From Pseudomonadota bacterium (GTDB lineage: Bacteria > Pseudomonadota > Alphaproteobacteria > Rhizobiales > Rhizobiaceae): a stretch of DNA of 5,613 nucleotides. The position numbers were made by a program, and so were the translations under genes. The DNA is taken from NCBI GenBank assembly GCA_023388675.1, contig JAEWFU010000369.1, positions 1 through 5,613 of the forward strand. The letters run 5' to 3'. Below are positions 1-5,133 of the stretch, piece by piece; position 1 is the first letter of the stretch; each line of letters begins with the position of its first letter. The notes beneath the pieces are model-generated. The model was not told the origin of the DNA. It searched no databases and saw only the letters and a program-made list of their open reading frames with translations.

Positions 1-10
1 TCCAGGGCAT
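1..10 (-). CDS. Start of an unidentified gene running off the left edge
   Basis: On the minus strand an ATG at 10-8 begins an open frame, of which only Met-Pro-Trp and one further base lie in the window. The start is proposed because an exact AAGGAG (17-22) sits six bases upstream, which is ideal spacing. It would be the next gene downstream of the nucleoside hydrolase, on the same strand, with a 138-bp gap carrying a palindromic repeat. No function can be assigned from three codons. A chance SD-plus-ATG is possible but not likely. Confidence 0.45.
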
Positions 11-16
11 CGCGAT

Positions 17-22
17 CTCCTT
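17..22 (-). promoter_or_regulatory. Strong Shine-Dalgarno for the left-edge gene
   Basis: The minus strand reads AAGGAG here, followed by the six-base spacer ATCGCG and then ATG. This site is the main reason for proposing a gene start at position 10. Confidence 0.5.
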
Positions 23-83
23 CGAATCTTTGCAAATCCGATGGAATCACAGCCAAGCCAGATCACTCACCTCTTTTTCGGTC

Positions 84-124
84 AGGCTCTGAGGTGCGAG
101 CGCAGCGAGCCTCGAAGGACGCAC
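84..124. repeat. Rhizobial dispersed intergenic palindromic repeat
   Basis: The stretch contains overlapping inverted repeats: AGGCTC (84-89) with GAGCCT (107-112), GAGG (91-94) with CCTC (110-113), and GTGCG (94-98) with CGCAC (120-124). It also contains the direct repeat GCGAGC-GCA-GCGAGC (96-110). From memory, this GAGGTGCGAGCG...CCTCGAAGGACGCAC pattern recurs in intergenic regions of Mesorhizobium and other Rhizobiales; conceptual translations through it give the familiar false peptide LRCERSEPRRTHG, as here. It lies 25 bases past the nucleoside hydrolase stop and before the left-edge gene. It may act as a transcript-end or stabilising structure. There is no T-tract on either strand, so it is not a classical terminator. 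Confidence 0.6.
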
Positions 125-148
125 GGAAAACCGCTCGTCCCGGAGGCA

Positions 149-1090
149 CTAAAGCCGCGCCAGCCGTTCCGTCAGCAGGGCGAAGAAGCCGTCGGCGTCG
201 ATGTCGCGCATGACGAGCGCGTTGCGCGGGCCGTCGGTGATGTTCCACCAGTCGACCACCGTGGCGCCCATCGTCAGTTCCGAAACGGTTTCGATCTGCA
301 CGTTGCATTGCCGGCCGGAGAAGAGTTCGGGCTTCAGCAGCCAGGCGATGACGCAGGGGTCGTGCAGCGGGCCGCCGTCGGTGCCATATTTCTCCTCATC
401 GAAACGCTCGAAGAAGTCGAGAAGCTGTGCGGTGGCGGTACCCACCCGGGTGCCCATCGCGCGGAAGCGATCGATGCGGACCCTGGTGGTCAGCGCCTTG
501 TGGGTCACGTCGAGCGGCATCATCACGATCGGCGCGCCGGAGCGGTAGACGACGTCGGCTGCCTGCGGGTCGACATAGATGTTGAACTCGGCCGACGGCG
601 TGACGTTGCCCTGCTCGAAATAGCCGCCGCCCATCAGCGCGATCTCGCGGATGCGCGGCACGATGGCCGGCTCGCGGATCATCGCCAGCGCGATATTGGT
701 AAGCGGGCCGAGCGGGCAGAGCGTGACCGTGCCCTCGGGCTCGGCCATAAGTGTCTCGACGATGAAATCGACCGCATGCTGCGCTTCCAGCTTCATGGTG
801 GGTTCGGGAAGCTCCGGCCCGTCGAGGCCGGTGCGGCCATGCACATGCTCGGCGGTGACGAGCGGGCGCGTCAACGGCCGCACCGCGCCGGCGAAGACAC
901 GGGTTTCCGGCCGCCCCGCCAGTTCGCAGATCTTGCGGGCGTTCTTCTCGGTCAACGCCAGTGGAACGTTGCCTGCCACAGCGGTGAGGCCGAGCACATC
1001 CAGTTCGGGACTGGCAAGCGCCAGCAGGATGGCGACGGCATCGTCCTGGCCGGGATCGGTATCGATGATGATCTTGCGCGCTTCCGCCAC
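149..1090 (-). CDS. Inosine/uridine-preferring nucleoside hydrolase
   Basis: This 313-residue cytosolic enzyme should hydrolyse the N-glycosidic bond of ribonucleosides, giving free base and ribose for purine/pyrimidine salvage. The family signature is at the N-terminus: DTDPGQDDA (10-18), whose Asp12, Asp16 and Asp17 correspond to the calcium-binding and catalytic aspartates. Other hallmarks are HVHGRTGLDGP (82-92), LMGGGY (152-157), SAEFNIYVDP (166-175) and HDPC (243-246). His243 matches the leaving-group histidine of group I hydrolases, and Asp244 is the last metal ligand. The length equals the family norm. The HGxTGLDGP and TPSAEFNI stretches resemble E. coli RihB, so pyrimidine nucleosides are plausible substrates, but sequence alone does not fix specificity. 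The start is GTG at 1090, chosen because AAGGGA (1097-1102) lies six bases upstream and the motif starts at residue 10 as in homologues. It is divergent from hsp20. Confidence 0.93.
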   Translation of the reverse strand: MAEARKIIIDTDPGQDDAVAILLALASPELDVLGLTAVAGNVPLALTEKNARKICELAGRPETRVFAGAVRPLTRPLVTAEHVHGRTGLDGPELPEPTMKLEAQHAVDFIVETLMAEPEGTVTLCPLGPLTNIALAMIREPAIVPRIREIALMGGGYFEQGNVTPSAEFNIYVDPQAADVVYRSGAPIVMMPLDVTHKALTTRVRIDRFRAMGTRVGTATAQLLDFFERFDEEKYGTDGGPLHDPCVIAWLLKPELFSGRQCNVQIETVSELTMGATVVDWWNITDGPRNALVMRDIDADGFFALLTERLARL

Positions 1091-1113
1091 TGGCAGTCCC
1101 TTCGGTCTTTGTT

Positions 1114-1142
1114 CTTGAACTGGAAAAGCGCGCGAACCATAT
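1114..1142 (+). promoter_or_regulatory. RpoH (sigma-32) type heat-shock promoter of hsp20
   Basis: CTTGAA at 1114-1119 and CCATAT at 1137-1142 are separated by exactly 17 bases. This fits the alphaproteobacterial RpoH promoter pattern (CTTGAA, then a CC-rich AT hexamer). The start of transcription would be near 1148-1150, giving a leader of about 60 bases to the hsp20 ATG at 1210. Position ahead of a small heat-shock gene supports it. The -35 element lies in the palindrome GTTCTTGAAC (1111-1120), which could also affect the divergent nucleoside hydrolase gene. Confidence 0.65.
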
Positions 1143-1146
1143 CAGG

Positions 1147-1205
1147 GGCATGGGCGAAAATGCCATCCGGGTTTCCGCCTTTCCACGTCGCTCTTTGAGG
1201 ACATG
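1147..1205 (+). promoter_or_regulatory. ROSE-like RNA thermometer in the hsp20 leader
   Basis: The predicted leader has two hairpins. The first pairs GGCAT (1147-1151) with ATGCC (1160-1164). The second hides the ribosome binding site: C1184-G1205, A1185-T1204, a C-A mismatch, then GTC (1187-1189) with GAC (1200-1202), a bulged G1190, and CTC (1191-1193) with GAG (1197-1199), around a TTT loop. The SD GAGGA (1197-1201) is wholly paired. The opposing strand reads UCGCU (1188-1192), matching the U(U/C)GCU box that defines ROSE elements, including the unpaired G known to make the helix heat-labile. ROSE elements are known upstream of rhizobial small heat-shock genes. I infer that translation is repressed at growth temperature and released on warming. 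The fold was drawn by hand, with no energy computed. Confidence 0.6.
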
Positions 1206-1209
1206 ATTG

Positions 1210-1629
1210 ATGACGCGCATGACGCCCTTTTCGAGCCCGCTGCTGCTGGGGTTCGATACGATCGAGAAGACGCTCGAACGAGTCGCCAAGAACGGCGACG
1301 GCTACCCGCCCTACAATATCGAGCGGCTGCGCGGTGACGCCGGCGACAGGCTGCGGATCACGCTCGCGGTTGCGGGCTTCAGCGAAGCCGATCTGGAAGT
1401 GGTGGTCGAAGACAACGAACTGACCGTACGCGGTCGCCAGACCGACGATGCGGAACGCGAATTCCTCCATCGGGGTATCGCCGCCAGGCAGTTCCAGCGC
1501 GTGTTCGTGCTGGCCGACGGCATGAAGGTCGCCGGGGCCGAACTGAAGAACGGGCTGCTGGCCATCGACCTCGACCGGCCGGAACCCGAGAAGCTGGTAC
1601 GGAAAATAAACATTTCGGTGAAAGACTGA
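1210..1629 (+). CDS. Small heat-shock protein, Hsp20/IbpA family
   Basis: This 139-residue cytoplasmic holdase should bind unfolding proteins during heat stress and keep them refoldable by DnaK/ClpB. After a short N-terminal arm (MTRMTPFSSPLLLGF) and the YPPYNIE motif (32-38), an alpha-crystallin domain spans about 33-125, including the LAVAGFSEADLEV and LTVRGRQ strands and the typical ELKNGLLAIDL (111-121). A C-terminal I-x-I anchor (INI, 133-135) is present, as needed for oligomer assembly. Length is normal. ATG 1210 is preferred because GAGGA (1197-1201) lies eight bases upstream; the in-frame TTG at 1207 and ATG at 1219 are less well placed. It has its own RpoH-type promoter and a ROSE-like leader, and is followed after 78 bases by the DUF1150 gene, a pairing I recall as common in Rhizobiales. 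Confidence 0.95.
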   Translation: MTRMTPFSSPLLLGFDTIEKTLERVAKNGDGYPPYNIERLRGDAGDRLRITLAVAGFSEADLEVVVEDNELTVRGRQTDDAEREFLHRGIAARQFQRVFVLADGMKVAGAELKNGLLAIDLDRPEPEKLVRKINISVKD

Positions 1630-1648
1630 GTTCCGGCCGCACCGGAAC
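1630..1648 (+). other. Perfect hairpin directly after the hsp20 stop codon
   Basis: GTTCCGG (1630-1636) pairs perfectly with CCGGAAC (1642-1648) around the five-base loop CCGCA. It begins on the base after the TGA stop. No T-tract follows, so it is not a standard intrinsic terminator. It could protect the 3' end of hsp20 mRNA, or cause partial termination before the DUF1150 gene. A second, weaker pairing GCGGG (1663-1667) with CCCGC (1684-1688) lies further on. Confidence 0.5.
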
Positions 1649-1669
1649 CCATTGGCTCTGCTGCGGGTT
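1644..1669 (+). promoter_or_regulatory. Possible EcfG (general stress) promoter for DUF1150 gene
   Basis: GGAAC (1644-1648) and GGTT (1666-1669) are spaced by 17 bases. The alphaproteobacterial EcfG consensus is GGAAC, 16-17 bases, CGTT, so eight of nine positions match. Transcription would start about 30 bases before the DUF1150 ATG. The GGAAC also forms the right arm of the hairpin at 1630-1648, which could explain it without any promoter. Confidence 0.25.
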
Positions 1670-1707
1670 GGTCAAGGAGACGCCCCGCTGAAGCGTAGGA
1701 GGCTGAC

Positions 1708-1965
1708 ATGACTGTGAATGAAGAAAAGACCGTTTTGACCCAGGCCGAACTGGCACATCTGGGTGAAGGTACGGTGGCCTATCTCAAGGAAATTGACAGC
1801 GACGAGCTGCGCGGCAAGTTTCCGGGCATGCCCGAAATCGCGCCGGGAACCAAGCTCTGGGCGGTGTTCGCCGCCAACGGCCAGCCGATTCTCCTGACGG
1901 ACGCGCGCGATTCGGCGCTCGCCGGGGCGATCCAGAACGACCTGACCCCCGTCAGCATCCACTGA
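1708..1965 (+). CDS. DUF1150 family protein of unknown function
   Basis: This 85-residue protein matches, by overall pattern, the small DUF1150 family of alphaproteobacteria. It starts with a polar segment (MTVNEEKTVLTQAELAHLGEG), followed by VAYLKEIDSDEL, a central FPGMPEIAPGTKLWAVFAANGQPILLTD and an acidic-amphipathic tail. There is no signal peptide, membrane segment, cysteine or zinc motif, so it is probably cytosolic. The AxGxPI-LTD segment recalls the short beta-hairpin of DUF1150 members. The function is not known. The start is certain: AGGAGG (1697-1702) lies five bases upstream of the ATG. It lies 78 bases after hsp20 on the same strand and may be co-transcribed with it, which would suggest a stress-related role; this is inference from position only. 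A strong terminator follows. Confidence 0.85.
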   Translation: MTVNEEKTVLTQAELAHLGEGTVAYLKEIDSDELRGKFPGMPEIAPGTKLWAVFAANGQPILLTDARDSALAGAIQNDLTPVSIH

Positions 1966-1989
1966 CGCGGCATTTCCCTCCGAACGGAA

Positions 1990-2012
1990 AAGGCGGCCGC
2001 TGGGGCCGCCTT
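1990..2012. terminator. Terminator between convergent DUF1150 and ptsN
   Basis: AAGGCGGCC (1990-1998) pairs perfectly with GGCCGCCTT (2004-2012) around a five-base loop, a nine-bp stem rich in GC. It lies between the DUF1150 stop (1965) and the ptsN stop (2039), genes that face each other. On the minus strand the stem is followed by TTTTCCG, giving a short T-tract for ptsN. On the plus strand only TT is followed by mixed sequence, so termination of DUF1150 would be weaker or rely on the stem alone. Confidence 0.75.
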
Positions 2013-2038
2013 CGATGAAGATTTGATCGCGAATGTCG

Positions 2039-2503
2039 TCAGGCGGCGTGAGAAGCCGGCGTCTGCGACAGGAAAGTGTGGATTGCGGCGGCATCCTTCG
2101 TGCCGCGGATCTTGCTGACGATGTCGCTGTCGCGCAGGACGCGCGCAATCCGCGACAGGGCCTTGAGATGGTCCGCACCGGCCCCTTCGGGCGCCAGCAG
2201 CAGGAAGACGAGATCGACCGGCTGGTCGTCGAGCGCCTCGAAGTCGACCGGATTTTCCAGTCGCGCGAAAATGCCGGTGATGCGCGAGATGCCGGGCAGC
2301 TTGCCGTGCGGAATGGCGATGCCGTTGCCGACGCCGGTGGAGCCCAGCCGTTCGCGCTGCAGGATTGTGTCGAACACCTCGCGCTCCGGCAGGCCGGTGA
2401 CCGAAGCGGCCTTTTCGGCGAGCAATTGCAGAAGCTGCTTCTTGGAATTGGCCTTCAAGGCCGGCATCACTGCCGAAACCTCGATCAGATCGCTGAGATC
2501 CAT
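2039..2503 (-). CDS. ptsN: PTS-Ntr EIIA component (nitrogen regulatory IIA)
   Basis: This 154-residue cytoplasmic protein is the phosphate-accepting output of the nitrogen PTS (PtsP-NPr-PtsN). Its phosphorylation state controls targets such as potassium transport and carbon/nitrogen balance. The whole chain is one EIIA type-2 domain. The phosphorylated histidine is His66 in GVGNGIAIPHGKL (57-69). Other family marks are LLQLLAEKA (24-32), the REVFDTILQRERLGSTG stretch (41-57), VDLVFLLLAP (96-105) and HLKALSRIARVLRD (112-125). Length matches the family. ATG 2503 fits the usual MDLSDLI N-terminus; AAGGA lies about nine bases upstream. It is 75 bases after hpf on the same strand, and is probably in a transcript with hpf or rpoN. 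A terminator follows. NPr (ptsO) and PtsP are not in the window. Confidence 0.95.
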   Translation of the reverse strand: MDLSDLIEVSAVMPALKANSKKQLLQLLAEKAASVTGLPEREVFDTILQRERLGSTGVGNGIAIPHGKLPGISRITGIFARLENPVDFEALDDQPVDLVFLLLAPEGAGADHLKALSRIARVLRDSDIVSKIRGTKDAAAIHTFLSQTPASHAA

Positions 2504-2578
2504 TTCCGATTATCCTTTTGCTCTGCCTGTTTACCGCGACGCAAGCCCCCGCCTGCGGTCCGGCTGAGTTGTTGGCGG

Positions 2579-3160
2579 CTAGGCCCTTGCGACCACGGCT
2601 GAGGAGGTGTCTATCCAGCCGATATTCCCGTCGGGGCGGCGGTAGACGACATTGACGTGCTCGTTCCCGGCATTGCGGAACACGAAGACGGGACTGTCCT
2701 TGGTATCGAGTTCGATGACGGCCGAGGCGACGGACATGGTCCGCAGCGCCACCGTCGACTCTGCGACGATAGCCGGCGCGTAGTCTTCCGGCACCTCCTC
2801 GTCATCGTCGGCAACGGGCGCCATCACGCGGTAATCGATATCGATGCCGTCGGCGGCCATTCCGGGAGCATGTGACTTGAGGCGGCGCTTGTAGCGCCGC
2901 AGGCGCTTTTCGATGCGCTCGGCGGCGGCATCGAACGCAAACTGGGGATCCTGCGCCTGTCCGGTCGCTTGCAGCACCATGCCGGTGTCGAGATGAACCA
3001 TGCAATCGGCGGTGAAACGGGAGCCTGACTTCTCAACCGTTACGTGCCCCGCAAATCCGCCGTCGAAATACTTACCCACAGCCTCCCCGACACGTCTTTC
3101 GATTTTCGATCGGAAAGCGTCGCCGATTTCCATGTGCTTACCAGAGATACGCAGGCTCAT
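2579..3160 (-). CDS. hpf: Long-form ribosome hibernation promoting factor
   Basis: This 193-residue protein binds the small ribosomal subunit in stationary phase or starvation and joins 70S ribosomes into inactive 100S dimers. The S30AE (YfiA/HPF) fold covers about 1-95: MSLRISGKHMEIGDAF, then FAGHVTVEK, MVHLDTGMVLQATGQAQDP and the basic helix AAERIEKRLRRYKRRL (79-94), which contacts rRNA. An acidic linker (DDDEEVPEDY, 118-127) leads to the C-terminal dimerisation domain (about 135-185) with the diagnostic SPVFVFRNAGNEHVNVVYRR (156-175). The length and second domain separate it from the short HPF/YfiA of enterobacteria. ATG 3160 has GAGAGG (3171-3176) ten bases upstream. It is the gene classically found downstream of rpoN, once called a sigma-54 modulation protein. 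A weak promoter-like TATAAA (3208-3203) with CCTTGT (3230-3225) at 16 bases lies upstream; I am not confident in it. Confidence 0.95.
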   Translation of the reverse strand: MSLRISGKHMEIGDAFRSKIERRVGEAVGKYFDGGFAGHVTVEKSGSRFTADCMVHLDTGMVLQATGQAQDPQFAFDAAAERIEKRLRRYKRRLKSHAPGMAADGIDIDYRVMAPVADDDEEVPEDYAPAIVAESTVALRTMSVASAVIELDTKDSPVFVFRNAGNEHVNVVYRRPDGNIGWIDTSSAVVARA

Positions 3161-3310
3161 ATGAAACTGACCTCTCTTGTGCGGGTTCTAGAGGGCTTGG
3201 AGTTTATACCTGTGGTCGGCGCGCACAAGGTTGTTGGCGGTATTTCGGACGGTTAGGACTTCTTCCTTCAAGTGCGGAGCGCCGTCCCGGCCTGCCATCG
3301 CATCGCCTCC

Positions 3311-3340
3311 GAAGCGGTCCGCCGTATGCGGGCGGGCTTC
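3311..3340 (-). other. Imperfect hairpin in the rpoN-hpf spacer
   Basis: GAAGC (3311-3315) pairs with GCTTC (3336-3340) and CCGCC (3319-3323) with GGCGG (3331-3335), leaving a three-base bulge GGT (3316-3318) and a seven-base loop. It lies 58 bases past the rpoN stop within the 237-bp spacer to hpf. No T-tract follows on the minus strand, so it is not a clear intrinsic terminator. It may be a processing or attenuation structure, or chance in GC-rich DNA. The rest of the spacer shows no gene and no sigma-54 site. Confidence 0.35.
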
Positions 3341-3398
3341 TAGTCACTTCGGCTGGCAATGTCAAACCGGGCGAGGTTACCCAACGGGAAGAAGTGGG

Positions 3399-4928
3399 TC
3401 AGCCGCCCGCAGAGGCAAGGGCCCGTTTTTCGCGTCGCCGCTGCACGGACGACGGAATGCTCATCCCTTCCCGGTACTTGGCGACCGTGCGGCGCGCTAT
3501 ATCGACGCCCCCGCGCTTGAGGATATCCACAATGGCGTCGTCGGAGAGCACGTCCAGCGGCTTTTCAGCGTCGATGAGCTCCCGGATGCGATCGCGCACG
3601 GCTTCCGACGAGTGCGCGTCGCCCCCGGCCGCCGACGAGGCGATAGCCACCGAGAAGAAATAGCGCAGTTCGAACACGCCGCGCGGCGTCATCATGTATT
3701 TGTTCGCCGTCACGCGGCTGACGGTCGATTCGTGCATGCCGATCGCGTCGGCGACGGTGCGCAGGTTGAGCGGCCGCAGGTGCCTGATCCCGTGGAGCAG
3801 GAACGCATCCTGCTGCCGCACGATCTCGCTTGCGACCTTGAGGATGGTACGCGCGCGCTGGTCGAGGCTGCGCGTCAGCCAGTTGGCGTTCTGGAGACAC
3901 TCGGCCAGGAATTCCTTCTCGGCTTGGTTGGCGGCCTGCTTCGAGACGCTGGCGAAATAGTCCTGGTTGACGAGAACGCGCGGCAGCGTCTCGGGATTCA
4001 GCTCCACCGACCAGCTTCCGTCGCGCGCCGGGCTGACGATCACGTCCGGCACGATGGTGTCGGCTGTGCCGCCGGTGAAGGCAAGGCCGGGACGAGGGTC
4101 GAGGCCGCGAATCTCGGCCAGCATGTCGAGCAGATCGTCGTCCTCCACCCCGCAAAGCTTGCGCAATTGCGCGAAATCGCGTCGCGCCAGCAGGTCGAGA
4201 TGGGCGACGAGCGCCTGCATCGCAGGGTCGAAGCGGTCATTCGCGAGGAGTTGCAGCGCGAGGCACTCGGCAAGATCCCTTGCAAACAGGCCCGCAGGGT
4301 CGAAAGTCTGGCAGGTGGCCAGGACACGGGCCACGGAGCCTTCATCCGTGCCGAGCCGCTCCGCGATCTCCGCCGGATCGCCGCGCATATATCCGGCTTC
4401 ATCCAGCGAATCGGTCAATTCCCGCGCAATCAGCCGGTCCGTCGGATCGCGAAAGGCAAAGGCGATCTGCTCGCCGACATGATCGGCGAGGCTGACACGG
4501 GCCGACGCCATGTCCTCGATATCGAACCCGTCGCTGCCGCCGGCCGACGAGGGCGCCGACTTCCACTTCGCGGCGAGGTCGGGCGACAGCCGTTCGGCAG
4601 TGCCCGGATCGTCGGGAAAGACGTTTTCCATCGACGTGTCGAGCCGTTCGGACATCGCCGCCGCGTTCGCGTCGCCGGCTTCGAACATACGGTCGAGGCC
4701 GGAGGCATCGGAAAGCTCGTCGGTGCGTGGCTCGTGCCCGTCGTTCCGTTGCGGCTCGTCGTCGCGCTGATCGTGGCGCTCCAGCAGCGGGTTCTTCTCG
4801 ACCTCGTCCTCGATGAAACGTTCCAGCTCGATATGGGTAAGCTGCAGCAGCTTGATCGACTGCATCAGCTGCGGGGTCATCACCAGCGACTGCGACTGAC
4901 GCAATTGCAGTTTGGCGCTGAGAGCCAT
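3399..4928 (-). CDS. rpoN: RNA polymerase sigma-54 factor RpoN
   Basis: This 509-residue sigma factor directs RNA polymerase to -24/-12 promoters that need an enhancer-binding ATPase, controlling nitrogen assimilation, nitrogen fixation, dicarboxylate transport and similar functions. Region I (1-50) is the glutamine- and leucine-rich activator-response segment with SLVMTPQLMQSIKLLQL (14-30). An acidic, variable region II follows (about 51-125). The core-binding domain spans about 140-330, with FDPAGLFARDLAECL (209-223) and the LDPRPG motif (276-281). The DNA-binding part has a helix-turn-helix (about 389-408, VADAIGMHESTVSRVTANK) and the perfect RpoN box ARRTVAKYRE (478-487), which reads the -24 element. 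Length is typical for rhizobia. The start is fixed: an in-frame TAG lies at 4943-4941 with no other start codon between it and ATG 4928. The ribosome binding site is weak (AGG about eleven bases upstream). It lies between lptB and hpf as in most proteobacteria. Confidence 0.98.
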   Translation of the reverse strand: MALSAKLQLRQSQSLVMTPQLMQSIKLLQLTHIELERFIEDEVEKNPLLERHDQRDDEPQRNDGHEPRTDELSDASGLDRMFEAGDANAAAMSERLDTSMENVFPDDPGTAERLSPDLAAKWKSAPSSAGGSDGFDIEDMASARVSLADHVGEQIAFAFRDPTDRLIARELTDSLDEAGYMRGDPAEIAERLGTDEGSVARVLATCQTFDPAGLFARDLAECLALQLLANDRFDPAMQALVAHLDLLARRDFAQLRKLCGVEDDDLLDMLAEIRGLDPRPGLAFTGGTADTIVPDVIVSPARDGSWSVELNPETLPRVLVNQDYFASVSKQAANQAEKEFLAECLQNANWLTRSLDQRARTILKVASEIVRQQDAFLLHGIRHLRPLNLRTVADAIGMHESTVSRVTANKYMMTPRGVFELRYFFSVAIASSAAGGDAHSSEAVRDRIRELIDAEKPLDVLSDDAIVDILKRGGVDIARRTVAKYREGMSIPSSVQRRREKRALASAGG

Positions 4929-5007
4929 GGCGACCGCTACCTACCCCTTAACCCATGCCCGCACTGACCGGCGCGGCTTCCGCCGTCCGTGGACGATTTC
5001 GAGCCGA

Positions 5008-5036
5008 ATGAAACTGGCCCGTCTTTTGCTTGTCAA
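5008..5036 (-). promoter_or_regulatory. Sigma-70-type promoter for rpoN
   Basis: On the minus strand a perfect TTGACA (5036-5031), within the alphaproteobacterial CTTGAC context, is followed after 17 bases by TTTCAT (5013-5008), which matches four of six consensus -10 positions. Transcription would begin near 5001, giving a leader of about 70 bases to the rpoN ATG. No clear intrinsic terminator for lptB was found in the 205-bp spacer, so read-through from the lpt operon may also supply rpoN. Confidence 0.55.
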
Positions 5037-5133
5037 GCGCATCGGGGTTGAGATTCGCTTACCCGCCGGCATTCGGGGTGCCAAAACCCGCCTCAGGAGC
5101 GCGAGATCACGCGAAAAACGGCTTCGAAGGTGT

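Noticed and set aside
41..1198. A 385-codon plus-strand open frame antisense to the nucleoside hydrolase
   Set aside because: It mirrors the high-GC codon pattern of the real gene opposite, resembles no known family, and its N-terminal part reads through the dispersed repeat.
2568..3240. An 11-bp direct repeat GTTGTTGGCGG at 2568-2578 and 3230-3240 flanking hpf
   Set aside because: By base-count reasoning, a few exact 11-mer repeats are expected by chance in 5.6 kb, and neither copy lies at a recognised site.
3161..3398. A sigma-54 (-24/-12) promoter upstream of hpf
   Set aside because: TGGC-like matches (for example near 3293-3297 on the minus strand) lack the GC dinucleotide at the required ten-base spacing.
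3231..4967. A 578-codon plus-strand open frame antisense to rpoN
   Set aside because: It lies over a complete, motif-rich rpoN gene; the lack of stops follows from GC-rich codon use, and the translation is rich in Arg/His/Gly with no recognisable domain.
3158..5016. Shared ATGAAACTG at the hpf start (3161-3169) and in the rpoN promoter (5008-5016)
   Set aside because: Nine bases is within chance expectation, and only the rpoN copy has a -35 element at the right distance.
5040..5133. An intrinsic terminator for lptB
   Set aside because: Only four-bp stems were found (for example CGAA/TTCG near 5112-5126), with no GC-rich stem followed by a T-tract.
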